A stretch of 64,000 nucleotides of DNA, from the NCBI GenBank assembly GCA_019054805.1, contig JAHQIY010000005.1:1781501-1845500 (forward strand), written 5' to 3'. The notes under the pieces were generated by a model that was given only the letters and a program-made list of their open reading frames with translations, searched no databases and was not told where the DNA came from. Each line of letters begins with the position of its first letter. Position 1 is the stretch's first letter. Both the position numbers and the translations under genes were made by a program. The DNA is from Brachionus manjavacas. Its lineage: Eukaryota; Rotifera; Eurotatoria; Ploima; Brachionidae. Positions 43,082 to 53,666 of the stretch are shown in pieces.

Positions 43082-44452
43082 CTTTTTTTTCTTTTTTTTC
43101 TTTTTTTTCTTTTCCTTTTTTATCTTTTTTTTTGTCATTTTCGTTTTCTCTTTTATTAGTTTTTTCTTCATTATTTTCTATCACTTGTTCACTGTCTTTT
43201 TTTGTTTTTTCAATTGATTTTGCAGGAGAATTTTTCTCCATTTCAATAATACTAAAACTAGATTCATTTTTTAAAGCATTTTTCTCTTTTTCAGTCTTTG
43301 GAGGTTCTGTAAATGTTTCCTCTTGATCAGATTCAATTAATACACTTTTATTTAATTGCTTATCATCAAACTCTGGTAATTTCATAGGATACTCTGTTTT
43401 ATCTTTTAGTCTAGAGTTTAATGGACTTTTGTTATTGTAGTGTATTGGCTCTATCATGTCTTTTCTAGTTAAATTGCTGCTGAAAATCGGAAGTGATTTT
43501 GTCTCTTGATAATCGAAGCGAGATTTTCCATTCAAGAAACTGCTCAAACTTGTGCTATTGAAATTGTTTGCAGCTGAAAGGGGGTAATTGTAATCAGACT
43601 GCTTTGTTGGACCACTTGAGTAAAAAGGTGATCGGCTCAAAGGCTCTGGTGGAGTATAAAAGTCAAATCCAGTTAGTGGTGGTCTAGATCTCCCAACCTG
43701 AAAATTTAGTAGTTTATATTTAATTTTTAAACTCTTTATTTCAATTATTAATTACATTATCAAATAGAAATGATTCCTTTGAATACAAATTTTGAGCACT
43801 TTCTGGAAATTTTCTTCTATTACTTCCGTAAAGCTAGTTTTCATTTAAAAATAAATTTTTTTTTGATTTCAAAGTCATTTTTAAGTGAAAAAAACTTTAA
43901 TTTAGTGTAAAATTAATTATATCTGCTTGAAAAAATTAAAAGTTCATTTTCAAAAATACTTAGTAATTTTTCTTAGCAAAATAATTAACATGCAAGTAAA
44001 ATTTATGGTAAAGATTATCAGGTTTATGCACAATACTATTGGATACAAACTTGATACAGCCAAGTGAGGTTCAGGAACAAAAAATAGATATTCTTTTTAA
44101 AAAAAAATAGATATTCTTTTAAAAATAAAAACTAAGAACATATCTTTGAAATTTCTTTTGATATATTTAGTCACATTAGTCATTTAATTCTAATAAATAT
44201 TAGAATTATCATTGCTTATCATTAATAGTTTCAGTGTATTTACATTGTTGTTTTTTTTACTAACAAGCTAAGACTTTAATAAAAGCTTTACATATTTAGC
44301 CAGAAGTAAATCTCAGATTTAAAAAAAAATGGAATTAAAGTATTGGAATCCAAAAATTGAATTAAAATATTCATTTTTTTATTAAAATTCGAGCAAGAAA
44401 ATTAAATTTAATAAAAATTCTCATTTACCTTATGGAAAATGTCTACTTCCAT
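41721..44452 (-). CDS. Orphan single-pass membrane protein with K/E-rich and Thr-rich regions
   Basis: Three exons: 44429-44452, 42917-43697 and 41721-41986 (phases 0 and 1, GT-AG), giving 356 aa. I do not recognise the family. The short first exon encodes MEVDIFHK. Residues 9-180 are polar (RPPLTGFDFYTPPEP, then Ser/Asn-rich). Residues about 185-235 are a Lys/Glu block (KKEKKEKKEKKEEEEEEENN). About 238-264 is one hydrophobic segment (VIVIVPCICVFVLVFAGTC). The remaining 90 residues are Thr-rich (TVIITVTKTNHQEYSTTKT, YSTTTTTTFIEV) with possible N- and O-glycosylation. No signal peptide is seen, so a type II (N-inside) topology with a mucin-like ectodomain is likely. The third exon was found by splice phase, not as a long ORF, so it is less certain. 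Without it the product would end FKLIFNSN. Confidence 0.6.
43050..43125. repeat. Polypyrimidine (TTC/TTT)n tract inside the orphan membrane protein gene
   Basis: A nearly pure C/T tract on the + strand (TTCTTCTTC runs, then CTTTTTTTT units of 9 bases) which codes for the Lys/Glu block on the - strand. It is prone to slippage. Confidence 0.8.
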
Positions 44453-45903
44453 TTTCGAATTATAAAATTGAATCTTAACTAGCTAGCTTATTTATATCAA
44501 ATTAAGTTTTAAATTTAAATTTAAATTTAAAAAACTGAATTTATTGGATTCCCCAAGAAAACATATTTTAATTAATTTTTCAATTTTTTCTGAAATCCAA
44601 CTTTGATTTTGTTAAAAAGCCAAATCCAGTTTATGTTAAAAAGGTACGCTTTGGAAAGCTTTATCAAGGATAGATTATCTGAAGGATTGGTAAGAGCGAA
44701 TAAATATTTACTTAAAGGAATCAATCGAAGCATTTTTTTTATTTTAAATATTATAAAAATCAAATGAATTTTTAATTTAATTCAACTTTAGAAAAGATTT
44801 AAATTAAAAAAAAAAGGAAAAATAAATCAGACAGTTGAAATATTTTTTTTTCAAAAATTTCCAATAAAGAAATATTTAAATTGAATTCATTAGGACTGCA
44901 ATAGCTAAGCGCAAAATTTGCGTTGGTATAGAGCACTATACCACAGTGACTACTACTATTACTAAAACAACTCGATATCTAAATATCTAAATTAAAGAGC
45001 TCACAATTTTAGTGTAAGGCTGTAAAAAATATCAAAGAAAAATAAAGTTGACTTAAAATTTAAAATAAAAAATTTTTCTTTGCTTTGCAAAAGGAAAACA
45101 GGGAAGCGCTCATCTCCTATTTCGTTCCTTTTTTTAACTACTGCTCTATCTGACACAGAGGTTACTGCATCGATTTGAACTAATAAACTGCAATTATTAC
45201 TCAATCGGAATTGATTTGCATTTGAATAGATGATTAAAATTTTTAAAACATCTTTTAGTACTCTTATTTTTCCTGTTAGTTTTATACAATTATTTCTCTT
45301 ATGTTATTTATTTCAGAAAGTATATTTAATATATTCCATGGATGTTTTTTGTGTTTTTTATAGAACCCTTTTTTATTCTTTATGTATTATTGATGTTGAA
45401 TACTTAAATATCCATTAAAATTAAAGTATTCTCGAAAAAAAATAAAAATAAAATGTTCAAGTAAAAAAAAGAAAAAAGTTAAATGAATTGTAAAATTTAA
45501 CAATTTTTTACTTATCGGTGATTGATATCAACAAGACCTTTTAAGGAAAAGATTTTATGGACAAAGAACTTTATCAGCCCATTATAAGCGAACAAATTAT
45601 TTTTAGTTGAAAAATCAGATTTCAATAAAAATTCAAAATTTAATTTTAGTTTTTATTCAAAAAATAACAAAAAAATAAAAAATAAATTTTTAATATAGTT
45701 CTTTTTATAATAAAATTCTAGCCGAAAAATGACATCGGCAAATATCTACTGAGAATAATTAAATAATTAAAAAAAAATGATAATCCACTAAATTCAACGA
45801 TTAAAATTTTAATATGCTAAATTAAATATTTTTTTTTAGGAATTCAAAAGAATACTTAACCCTAATAGTTTATATTGAGTATTATTGTATACTTGAGAAA
45901 AAA
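44453..45903. other. Intergenic region with a truncated SINE
   Basis: Between the two orphan genes; mostly AT-rich. It contains the SINE fragment at 45100-45204 and, at about 44908-44942, two adjacent small hairpins (CGCAAAATTTGCG and GTATAGAGCACTATAC). No coding gene was recognised; the short open frames at 44572, 45001 and 45230 have no features. Confidence 0.4.
45100..45204 (-). mobile_element. Truncated copy of the tRNA-derived SINE
   Basis: Read on the - strand: GTAATAATTGCAG, GATGCAGTAACCTCTGTGTC and GGAGATGAGCGCTTCC, matching the SINE body at 41350-41440 (GTAATAATTGCGG, GATGCAGTAGCCTCTATGTC, GGAGATGAACGCCTCGCC). The tRNA head and the last part are missing. Confidence 0.75.
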
Positions 45904-47181
45904 TTACTCTTTTAATAAATTAGGTTCAAAAATAGACTTTAGATCTTTGACTTTGATAAAAGCACAAACTTCTTCTAGATCGGGCAGTTTGTATTTCGCG
46001 GATTTTTTCAATGTACCGCTTGGTGATGATGGTGCCTGATAGCTAATATTTGTTTTCATCAAACCAGTCTTCGAAGAATTTCTGGAAAACTTGCCGCGCA
46101 CAAAAAAATTTGTGCTGGCCGAAGACTCATTTTTTATTTTCTCAAATTGCTCAATTTTTGATTTCACATCATACAATGTGTTCGAATTGGGACGCTTGGA
46201 CAGGGTTCTAGTTGGAAAAGAGGATACCCTTCTGAGAAAACAACTCTTGTTCTTAATCAAACTATTTATTTCGTTGCGCTTCTTTTCATTTAAATATCTA
46301 CTATTTGCCAGCTCGTTCAGCTTCAAAGTTGACATCTTGTTCAACTCACCCAATGATTCCAAAAGCTCCTTTTCTTCATAATCCACATTATTTTCAATGT
46401 ATTCAGACACTTTTTCATCATTTTTACAATCATTTTTTTTATCCGAATCCTCTATATCAATTTGGCAAATTTCATACTGGCCTGCTTCAATGCAAACTTC
46501 TGTCTCCTCTTCTTGTGGAGCCTCAATCTTAAGCAAACTGATCAAACTTTTTGATGACTGATTTCTGAGCTGATCTTCTTGACTACCTTTTATATCAGAC
46601 AATGACGTACACTTAATTTTTGACCATGATGATGAAAGTTTACCAGGCTCGACAACTTCTTCTCTATACTCTTCGACCATTTCTTGATCTGGCAAATTAT
46701 TCACTATAAAAGTAACACTTTTTTTCGACAAAGATTCTTCAGAGCTCAATTCTTGTTCTTCTGTTTGGTCAAAATCAATGCCTTTAGAGCAAATGAGACC
46801 AGATTTTTGTGATTTTTTGGCCTCTTTTGATTGCTTTAGATGCTTGTTTTTCACAATGTTGTACGAAGCCAACTTAGTCTCAGATTCATTGGAATCACTG
46901 GAATCACTTGATTCACAAATTTGATCCTGATCTGGCTCGAAAACCTTAGAATTGCGGATCAAGTACTGGTTGTTTTTTCTATTAGATGGACTACGTCTGA
47001 TCACGCAGTGTTTTAATTTTTCGTTCAGAGCTTCTGGGTCTAGATTGGTCTTGCGATTTCTAATGGCATACTCAGTTGGCTGCATTTCTTCATTAGAGTC
47101 CAAGGAGCTCTCATTTTTTAAGTCAATTCTTGTCTTGTAAATACTCTTTTTAGACCTGGTGCTGCTGGGAGAATCAGACAT
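45904..47181 (-). CDS. Orphan disordered protein
   Basis: One exon of 425 aa with a clean ATG and stop; the family is not recognised. It is highly polar, rich in Ser, Glu, Lys and Asn, with acidic patches (SSDSSDSNESE) and basic patches (RRVSSFPTRTLSKRP, many possible phosphorylation sites). A predicted helical stretch lies at about 275-315 (LLESLGELNKMSTLKLNEL). The C-terminal 20 residues (LEEVCAFIKVKDLKSIFE) look ordered and may be a short binding motif. There are no membrane segments, signal peptide or Cys clusters. A cytoskeletal or nuclear scaffold role would fit this composition, but that is a guess. The length of the uninterrupted frame in such AT-rich DNA makes it very likely a real gene. 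Confidence 0.75.
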   Translation of the reverse strand: MSDSPSSTRSKKSIYKTRIDLKNESSLDSNEEMQPTEYAIRNRKTNLDPEALNEKLKHCVIRRSPSNRKNNQYLIRNSKVFEPDQDQICESSDSSDSNESETKLASYNIVKNKHLKQSKEAKKSQKSGLICSKGIDFDQTEEQELSSEESLSKKSVTFIVNNLPDQEMVEEYREEVVEPGKLSSSWSKIKCTSLSDIKGSQEDQLRNQSSKSLISLLKIEAPQEEETEVCIEAGQYEICQIDIEDSDKKNDCKNDEKVSEYIENNVDYEEKELLESLGELNKMSTLKLNELANSRYLNEKKRNEINSLIKNKSCFLRRVSSFPTRTLSKRPNSNTLYDVKSKIEQFEKIKNESSASTNFFVRGKFSRNSSKTGLMKTNISYQAPSSPSGTLKKSAKYKLPDLEEVCAFIKVKDLKSIFEPNLLKE

Positions 47182-48691
47182 GACTAGTTTTAAATCACGA
47201 CTTGGTTTACTAAAAATTTTTGAAATGAATAAAAATTAAATCGATTATAAATGATGAACTGGATTTTGAATGAGTGAGATTTAAGTGATTAAGTTTCTTT
47301 AATAAAGGGGCGCGGTAAATATTTTGTTTGCTGAACAAATTTTAAATAATTGTTAGTAAATTTACCTTAAAACCCTTATTATTAATACAATGATCAGTTG
47401 ACTTAGAATCAAGCTTAGCCTACCTTAAGTACAGCATAATCCTCAAAATATGACCGGATTCAATAATTAAAATCAATTTTGAAAATAAATTTTTTCTGCA
47501 GGCTGGTAATTTTGCGGATTCATTAGGTTGAATTTTTAATTTAGAAAGACGTTTATGGAGATTAAAATATTTTCATTAGTGAAAAAATTTTTTAGTGGCT
47601 TTTGGATGTTTAATTTGAGTAAAATTATTATTTTATTGAAAATAGACTTATGATATTAGGTAAATCCCATTTCAGAATATTGCTTAAAAGCTTATCTATT
47701 AAAATAAATTGTAAGGATTTCTTTTTTTTCTAATTTCTTGTATTAAAAAAAAATTTACAAATAAAATATTTGAATTAAAAAATTAAAAATAATTTTGAAA
47801 TGGATCCTTTAATAAAGAAAAAAAAATTACTTTTAATATTATTTTAGAAATTTTAATATTCAGACTAGTTTTTCTTGTGGTTGATAGTCACATTCAGAGT
47901 TTATGATAGATATGATAGTTTTAATTAGTTAATTTTTTTGCTACGATTAATTAAATTAATAATTGAATGCTTTTGGAATTTAAAACAAAAATTTTCATAC
48001 AAATTTTTCTGAAAAAAGATGTGCTAAAACTTTTCTGACTAATTCGACGCAAATTTTTATTTTTTAATTAAATATTTTACTTTAATTTTAAGTATTAGGA
48101 CCAAATATTTTTAATTTAAACTAGTCATTAAATTCTGAAAATAACCATGAAGTACCCATGTAAAAAATAATTTTAAATAAATAAAAATAGTTTATTCTTA
48201 AGTGATTAAGTTTTTTGGTTACATGTAAGAAGATTGAATTAATATTTTAAAAGTAAGATATACAAGAGTGTATCTCAGTGACATGTCCTTTTGTATTTTA
48301 AATTGAATAGAGGTTTAAATTTTTGATCTTTTATATCACAAATTAATTTCTTATCTAAAAAAACACTGACCTTTAAATTTCATCAAATTGAGTATGGAGA
48401 ATGAACGCTCAAAAAGAAGCATTACTCTACAAACTAGATAACTAAAAATAATCAATCTTTTCATTTATTTTTGACAATATTAGAATTGAAAATTACTATT
48501 CTTGTGTTAAGCTTTTTTTGGAGTTTTTTATATGGTATTTACATTTAACTTGGAATATGATTTGAAAAAAGAAAATTTCTCTCTCAAATAATGTTTATTA
48601 AAATTAAAAAATTTTTGTTTGTAAATTAACAAGTTTATTATGAACTAAAACACAAAAACATCATAAATAAATCTCTTAAATTTTTTATTTT
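47182..48691. other. Intergenic AT-rich stretch
   Basis: Includes the promoter side of the orphan gene ending at 47181 and the 3' UTR of HSP10. No other gene, RNA or element was seen. Confidence 0.45.
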
Positions 48692-48997
48692 TTATTTTGA
48701 CCATTTTCCAATGATATCAGATTCACGGAACAGAAAGTATTCTTTGTTTTCGATCTCAATTTTATTGCCGCCATATTCTGGCAATAGAACTTTATCGCCT
48801 GGCTTTACACTACAAGGTACACAATCTCCATTTTGGTTGCGAGCTCCTTGACCGACAGCAATAACTGTGGCATTGAGCACCTTTGTGTTCGAACTTTGCG
48901 GCAATACAATTCCACCTTTGGTAGTGGTTTCTTTGGCGAATCTTTCGACTAGAACTCGGTCGAACAATGGAATCAATTTTTTGATAGCGCCAGACAT
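48692..48997 (-). CDS. HSPE1: Mitochondrial HSP10 (chaperonin-10)
   Basis: The co-chaperonin heptamer that caps HSP60 in the mitochondrial matrix and controls ATP-driven folding. It has 101 aa, the standard length, in one exon. Typical blocks are LIPLFDRVLVERFAKETTTK (the first strand and part of the mobile loop that contacts HSP60), GGIVLPQSS, ATVIAVGQGAR, VKPGDKVLLPEYGG and the ending YFLFRESDIIGKW. The basic N-terminus works as an uncleaved targeting signal in animals. It is head to head with HSP60, 382 bp apart, the arrangement kept in many animals. Confidence 0.97.
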   Translation of the reverse strand: MSGAIKKLIPLFDRVLVERFAKETTTKGGIVLPQSSNTKVLNATVIAVGQGARNQNGDCVPCSVKPGDKVLLPEYGGNKIEIENKEYFLFRESDIIGKWSK

Positions 48998-49074
48998 CTT
49001 TTTATAAATCTAAAATAAAGATTTTAATTTTTAGATGATTTTAAGGTTATATAAAAGTGTGTTCACTGGCAAAA

Positions 49075-49087
49075 TTCTAGAAAATTC
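49075..49087. promoter_or_regulatory. Heat-shock element, three perfect units
   Basis: TTCTAGAAAATTC fits TTCnnGAAnnTTC exactly, the binding site of an HSF trimer. Confidence 0.8.
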
Positions 49088-49271
49088 TCGACTTAAATTG
49101 CAATATTTCAAATTTTTTTCAAATCTATCTAGGACTCGTGTATCTAGTGTTTTCTTCTATGCATTCTCTACTCGTCTATTTAAATTTGAATGCAACAAAA
49201 TTTAAATTTTTGTTTTTTTTTTCAAAACAACTATACTTTTACTGAAATCTTTCATCATAAAACATGTGCTT

Positions 49272-49299
49272 GAAATTTCCAAAACTTTCTCGAATTTTG
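49272..49299. promoter_or_regulatory. Heat-shock element, six-unit array
   Basis: Units GAA, TTC, AAA, TTC, GAA, TTG follow each other at exact 5-bp spacing starting at 49272. Four are perfect and two have one mismatch. It lies about 80-110 bp before the HSP60 start. Confidence 0.8.
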
Positions 49300-49373
49300 T
49301 TTCTAAATTCAAATATTAGGTGAATTAAAAATAAAAAAAAATTATACCGAAATTTAGATAAAAAAGTAACTAA

Positions 49374-51187
<1,814 letters not shown>

Positions 51188-51774
51188 AGTAAAAATGCCC
51201 CGATAAAAATAAAAATTCATTGTTTATGTCCTTTTTTATTTTTAATTCTTTTTGAACTACTCCGTTTATTGTTGATATATTTAATAATAAAATATTTAAG
51301 AGATAATTTTGTTTTTAGATGCAGTTTACAAAAAATATTCATTTAGTTTATTCATATTAGAATTTAAATTGAATAAATTTACCATTATTTAATTTTCTAA
51401 GTTACAACCATAAAGTTAGGATTAATAGTTAAAAAAACAAAAAATTTAGTTTAAATTTGATAAATAAATCATAAATAAATAAAAATGCTTTATTAGATTT
51501 ACAAAAAAATTATTAAAAAAGTTTTTTTCAGATGGCCAGTTATTTTTAAATTTTTGAAAATTTATACTCTCAAGTAATATCTTATCAATTCTAAATTTTT
51601 ATGATTCTAAAAATTTTGTTCTATTGGTATGAAAATGCAACTGGAGTTGAATAAAAGCCATAAGTCAAAGATAAAAAATTTTAAAATGACTTGAAGTCAC
51701 TAAACTTTTAAACATCTTTGGTATGACCGTTATTTTTGATTGAAACATAAAATTATTTTCTATTAAAAATAATA
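51188..51774. other. HSP60 3' UTR and spacer
   Basis: AATAATAAAATA near 51283 is the probable polyadenylation signal. The rest is AT-rich with nothing recognised. Confidence 0.5.
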
Positions 51775-52325
51775 GTAGTAGTAGTAGTAGTAGTAAAATT
51801 AACTGCGACTCGAGCAAGTCGAGTTAAACCGTAAGGCTGTGGCAGTTCTTTGCAATCACATCAGATTATGTACCATAAACCATTCATCAAGTCATTCTTT
51901 GAAGGAATTTAATGAATTTGCTTCAACAACAATTTTTGGTAAACGGTTATAGTCGTTTACAACCCTGTTTGTGATAAAGTTAAACCGTGGTGGACAATTT
52001 TTAATAAGTTCTCTAGTAACCATCTTTGCATGACCCCTCAAAATATAACTATTTCTTTGAACGTACCTGATTTCACTTACCAATTTAACAGTTTCTAGAC
52101 TGTTTACAATTTTAAAAAACTGAATCAAATCGCCTCTTCTTCTTCTCGTATCCAAAGATATAAGTTTAATTCTATTCAATCTTTCTTCATACTCAGGATT
52201 CTTAAAGGCTGGAATCAACTTCGAAGCTCTACGTTGTACTTTTTCTAGTTCCTTCTTATCTTCTTTCAGGTTTGGATTCCAAACACTAACTCCATATTCA
52301 ATAAGAGAAAAACAAAATCAAAATT
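51775..52325 (-). mobile_element. 5'-truncated jockey/CR1-like LINE 3' end with (TAC)n tail
   Basis: On the - strand the ORF2 C-terminus reads LIEYGVSVWNPN, ELEKVQRRASKLIPAFKN, LNRIKLISLDTRRRRGDLIQ, FFKIVNSL and FNFITNRVVNDYNRLPKIVV, ending NSFKE. The frame is open for 140 codons. After the ORF come a short 3' UTR, the hairpin CTCGACTTGCTCGAG and a (TAC)n tail (seen as GTAGTAGTA at 51775-51796). The 3' tail differs from the (TTA)n copies, so it is a related but separate family. Position 52315 and upward is probably the truncation point. Confidence 0.88.
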
Positions 52326-52639
52326 AAACTCTCAGGAACCAAAGCATTAATTTTTAAATTAAAATAAATATTGAATATTTATTTATATTTGTATAGAGCA
52401 TATTTTGAATTTACTTAAATTTTGGTAAAATTTTTTCAATTAAATTAAAAATCAATTTAAAAAAGGGTACATTTATTCATTTTTAAACAAAATAATAATT
52501 TAAAGCCAACTTTAATTTATACTCAACGGCTTAATATTCTAAAACATTTAATTATTTAGATATCAATTTATTAATTTCGAAAATAAAATTAAAAATCTTC
52601 AAATAAAAATATTGTAAAAATATTATTTTTGTGACTCAG
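52326..52639. other. Spacer downstream of the Ig gene
   Basis: AT-rich DNA that should hold the 3' UTR of the Ig-domain gene. Nothing else was seen. Confidence 0.4.
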
Positions 52640-53666
52640 TTAGTGACAAATTTGTAAAAAAAAAACTATCATTAAAAAAGTATACATTGAGCTGACATTT
52701 TTCGTTGATGAGTTTAGCATTGAAAAAATCGACTGCTTATAAATAAAACGAGCACTGTTTGCATTCAAATTTTCTGTATGTACTCGCACAGAATGAATTA
52801 GGCCTTTGTATGCACAATGATATTTTCCTTGGTCAATCTTCGGATTAAAATTGGTTATTATTAGTTTACTATATGTTGATTTGGATGAATGGTCAACAAT
52901 TTGAATGATTGTATGCTGATTTGTCTCAGTTTGTTCGCTTTTGTTCTGAATGTCAAAATGCGAGAAGCTTCGAATTCTGTGTCGATTGAAGTACCAGCGT
53001 ATGTGATCATTTGGGCTCAGTACATCGTCATATTTACAAATGAGTACTACTTGATTATTGACTGAATTTAAATGATTGGCATCATTGTTCTCTAATTTTA
53101 GGCCCGTTTCATTTAAAAATATATCAGAGTCATTCAAAATTTTGAACTGAGCTAAAAAAAAATTGTTAAGAAAAAATTTCCATTCAATCTTTCGAAAACT
53201 TACATAAAACATTGAGTCTATAAATTTGTCCATAGGCATTTTCCGAATTCAGAACACAATAGTACAGAGCTGAATCTTCTTTTTTAAGCCTTCTTATTTC
53301 CAAATTCCATGTAAGCTTGTAATCGTCATCCATTAGAGCATTGCTGTCTGACGGAAATACTTGCTTTATGGGCCGAATCCGCAAATCGGATATAAAAGTC
53401 TCGCTGCCTATGGTCAGCACATGAACAGCCATTTTATCATATTTCCTGTGCCACACAACATGCTGGTCTTTTTTGACTTCCAAAGAGCAATTAATTACAA
53501 CCACCTCGTTTTCCTCGTGCCACAAGTCGTGATATTTGAGTCTAGGTTCGCTTTTGTTCCAGGATAGCTCATGGCTAGCATGACTGGCCTGAGAGCTTAG
53601 TGGCAAAATGGAGATTGATAAAATTTTCAGTAAAAAAATGTATGCCAGTTGATATGCCTTCCTCAT
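52640..53666 (-). CDS. Two-Ig-domain cell-surface protein, probably GPI-anchored
   Basis: Two exons (53204-53666 and 52640-53151; 52-nt GT-AG intron, phase 1) encode 324 aa. An N-terminal leader (AYQLAYIFLLKILSISILPL) is a signal peptide. Ig domain 1, about residues 50-153, has Cys in VVINCSL, Trp in HVVWHRK and EDSALYYCVLN. Ig domain 2, about 182-265, has LICKYD, IRWYFNRH and DQGKYHCAYKG. The intron falls between the domains in phase 1, as is usual for Ig exons. The last 17 residues (MYTFLMIVFFLQICH) are hydrophobic with no cytoplasmic tail, after a Ser/Asn-rich stretch, which suits a GPI signal. Several N-glycosylation sites (NKSE, NETG, NSST, NVSS) are present. The length and layout recall the zig/Dpr/DIP-like neuronal recognition proteins, but the exact subfamily is not clear. 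Confidence 0.85.

Noticed and set aside
42940..43326. 128-codon Ser/Phe-rich frame on the + strand
   Set aside because: It is the antisense of the Lys/Glu-rich coding tract; its composition follows from the (TTC/TTT)n repeat.
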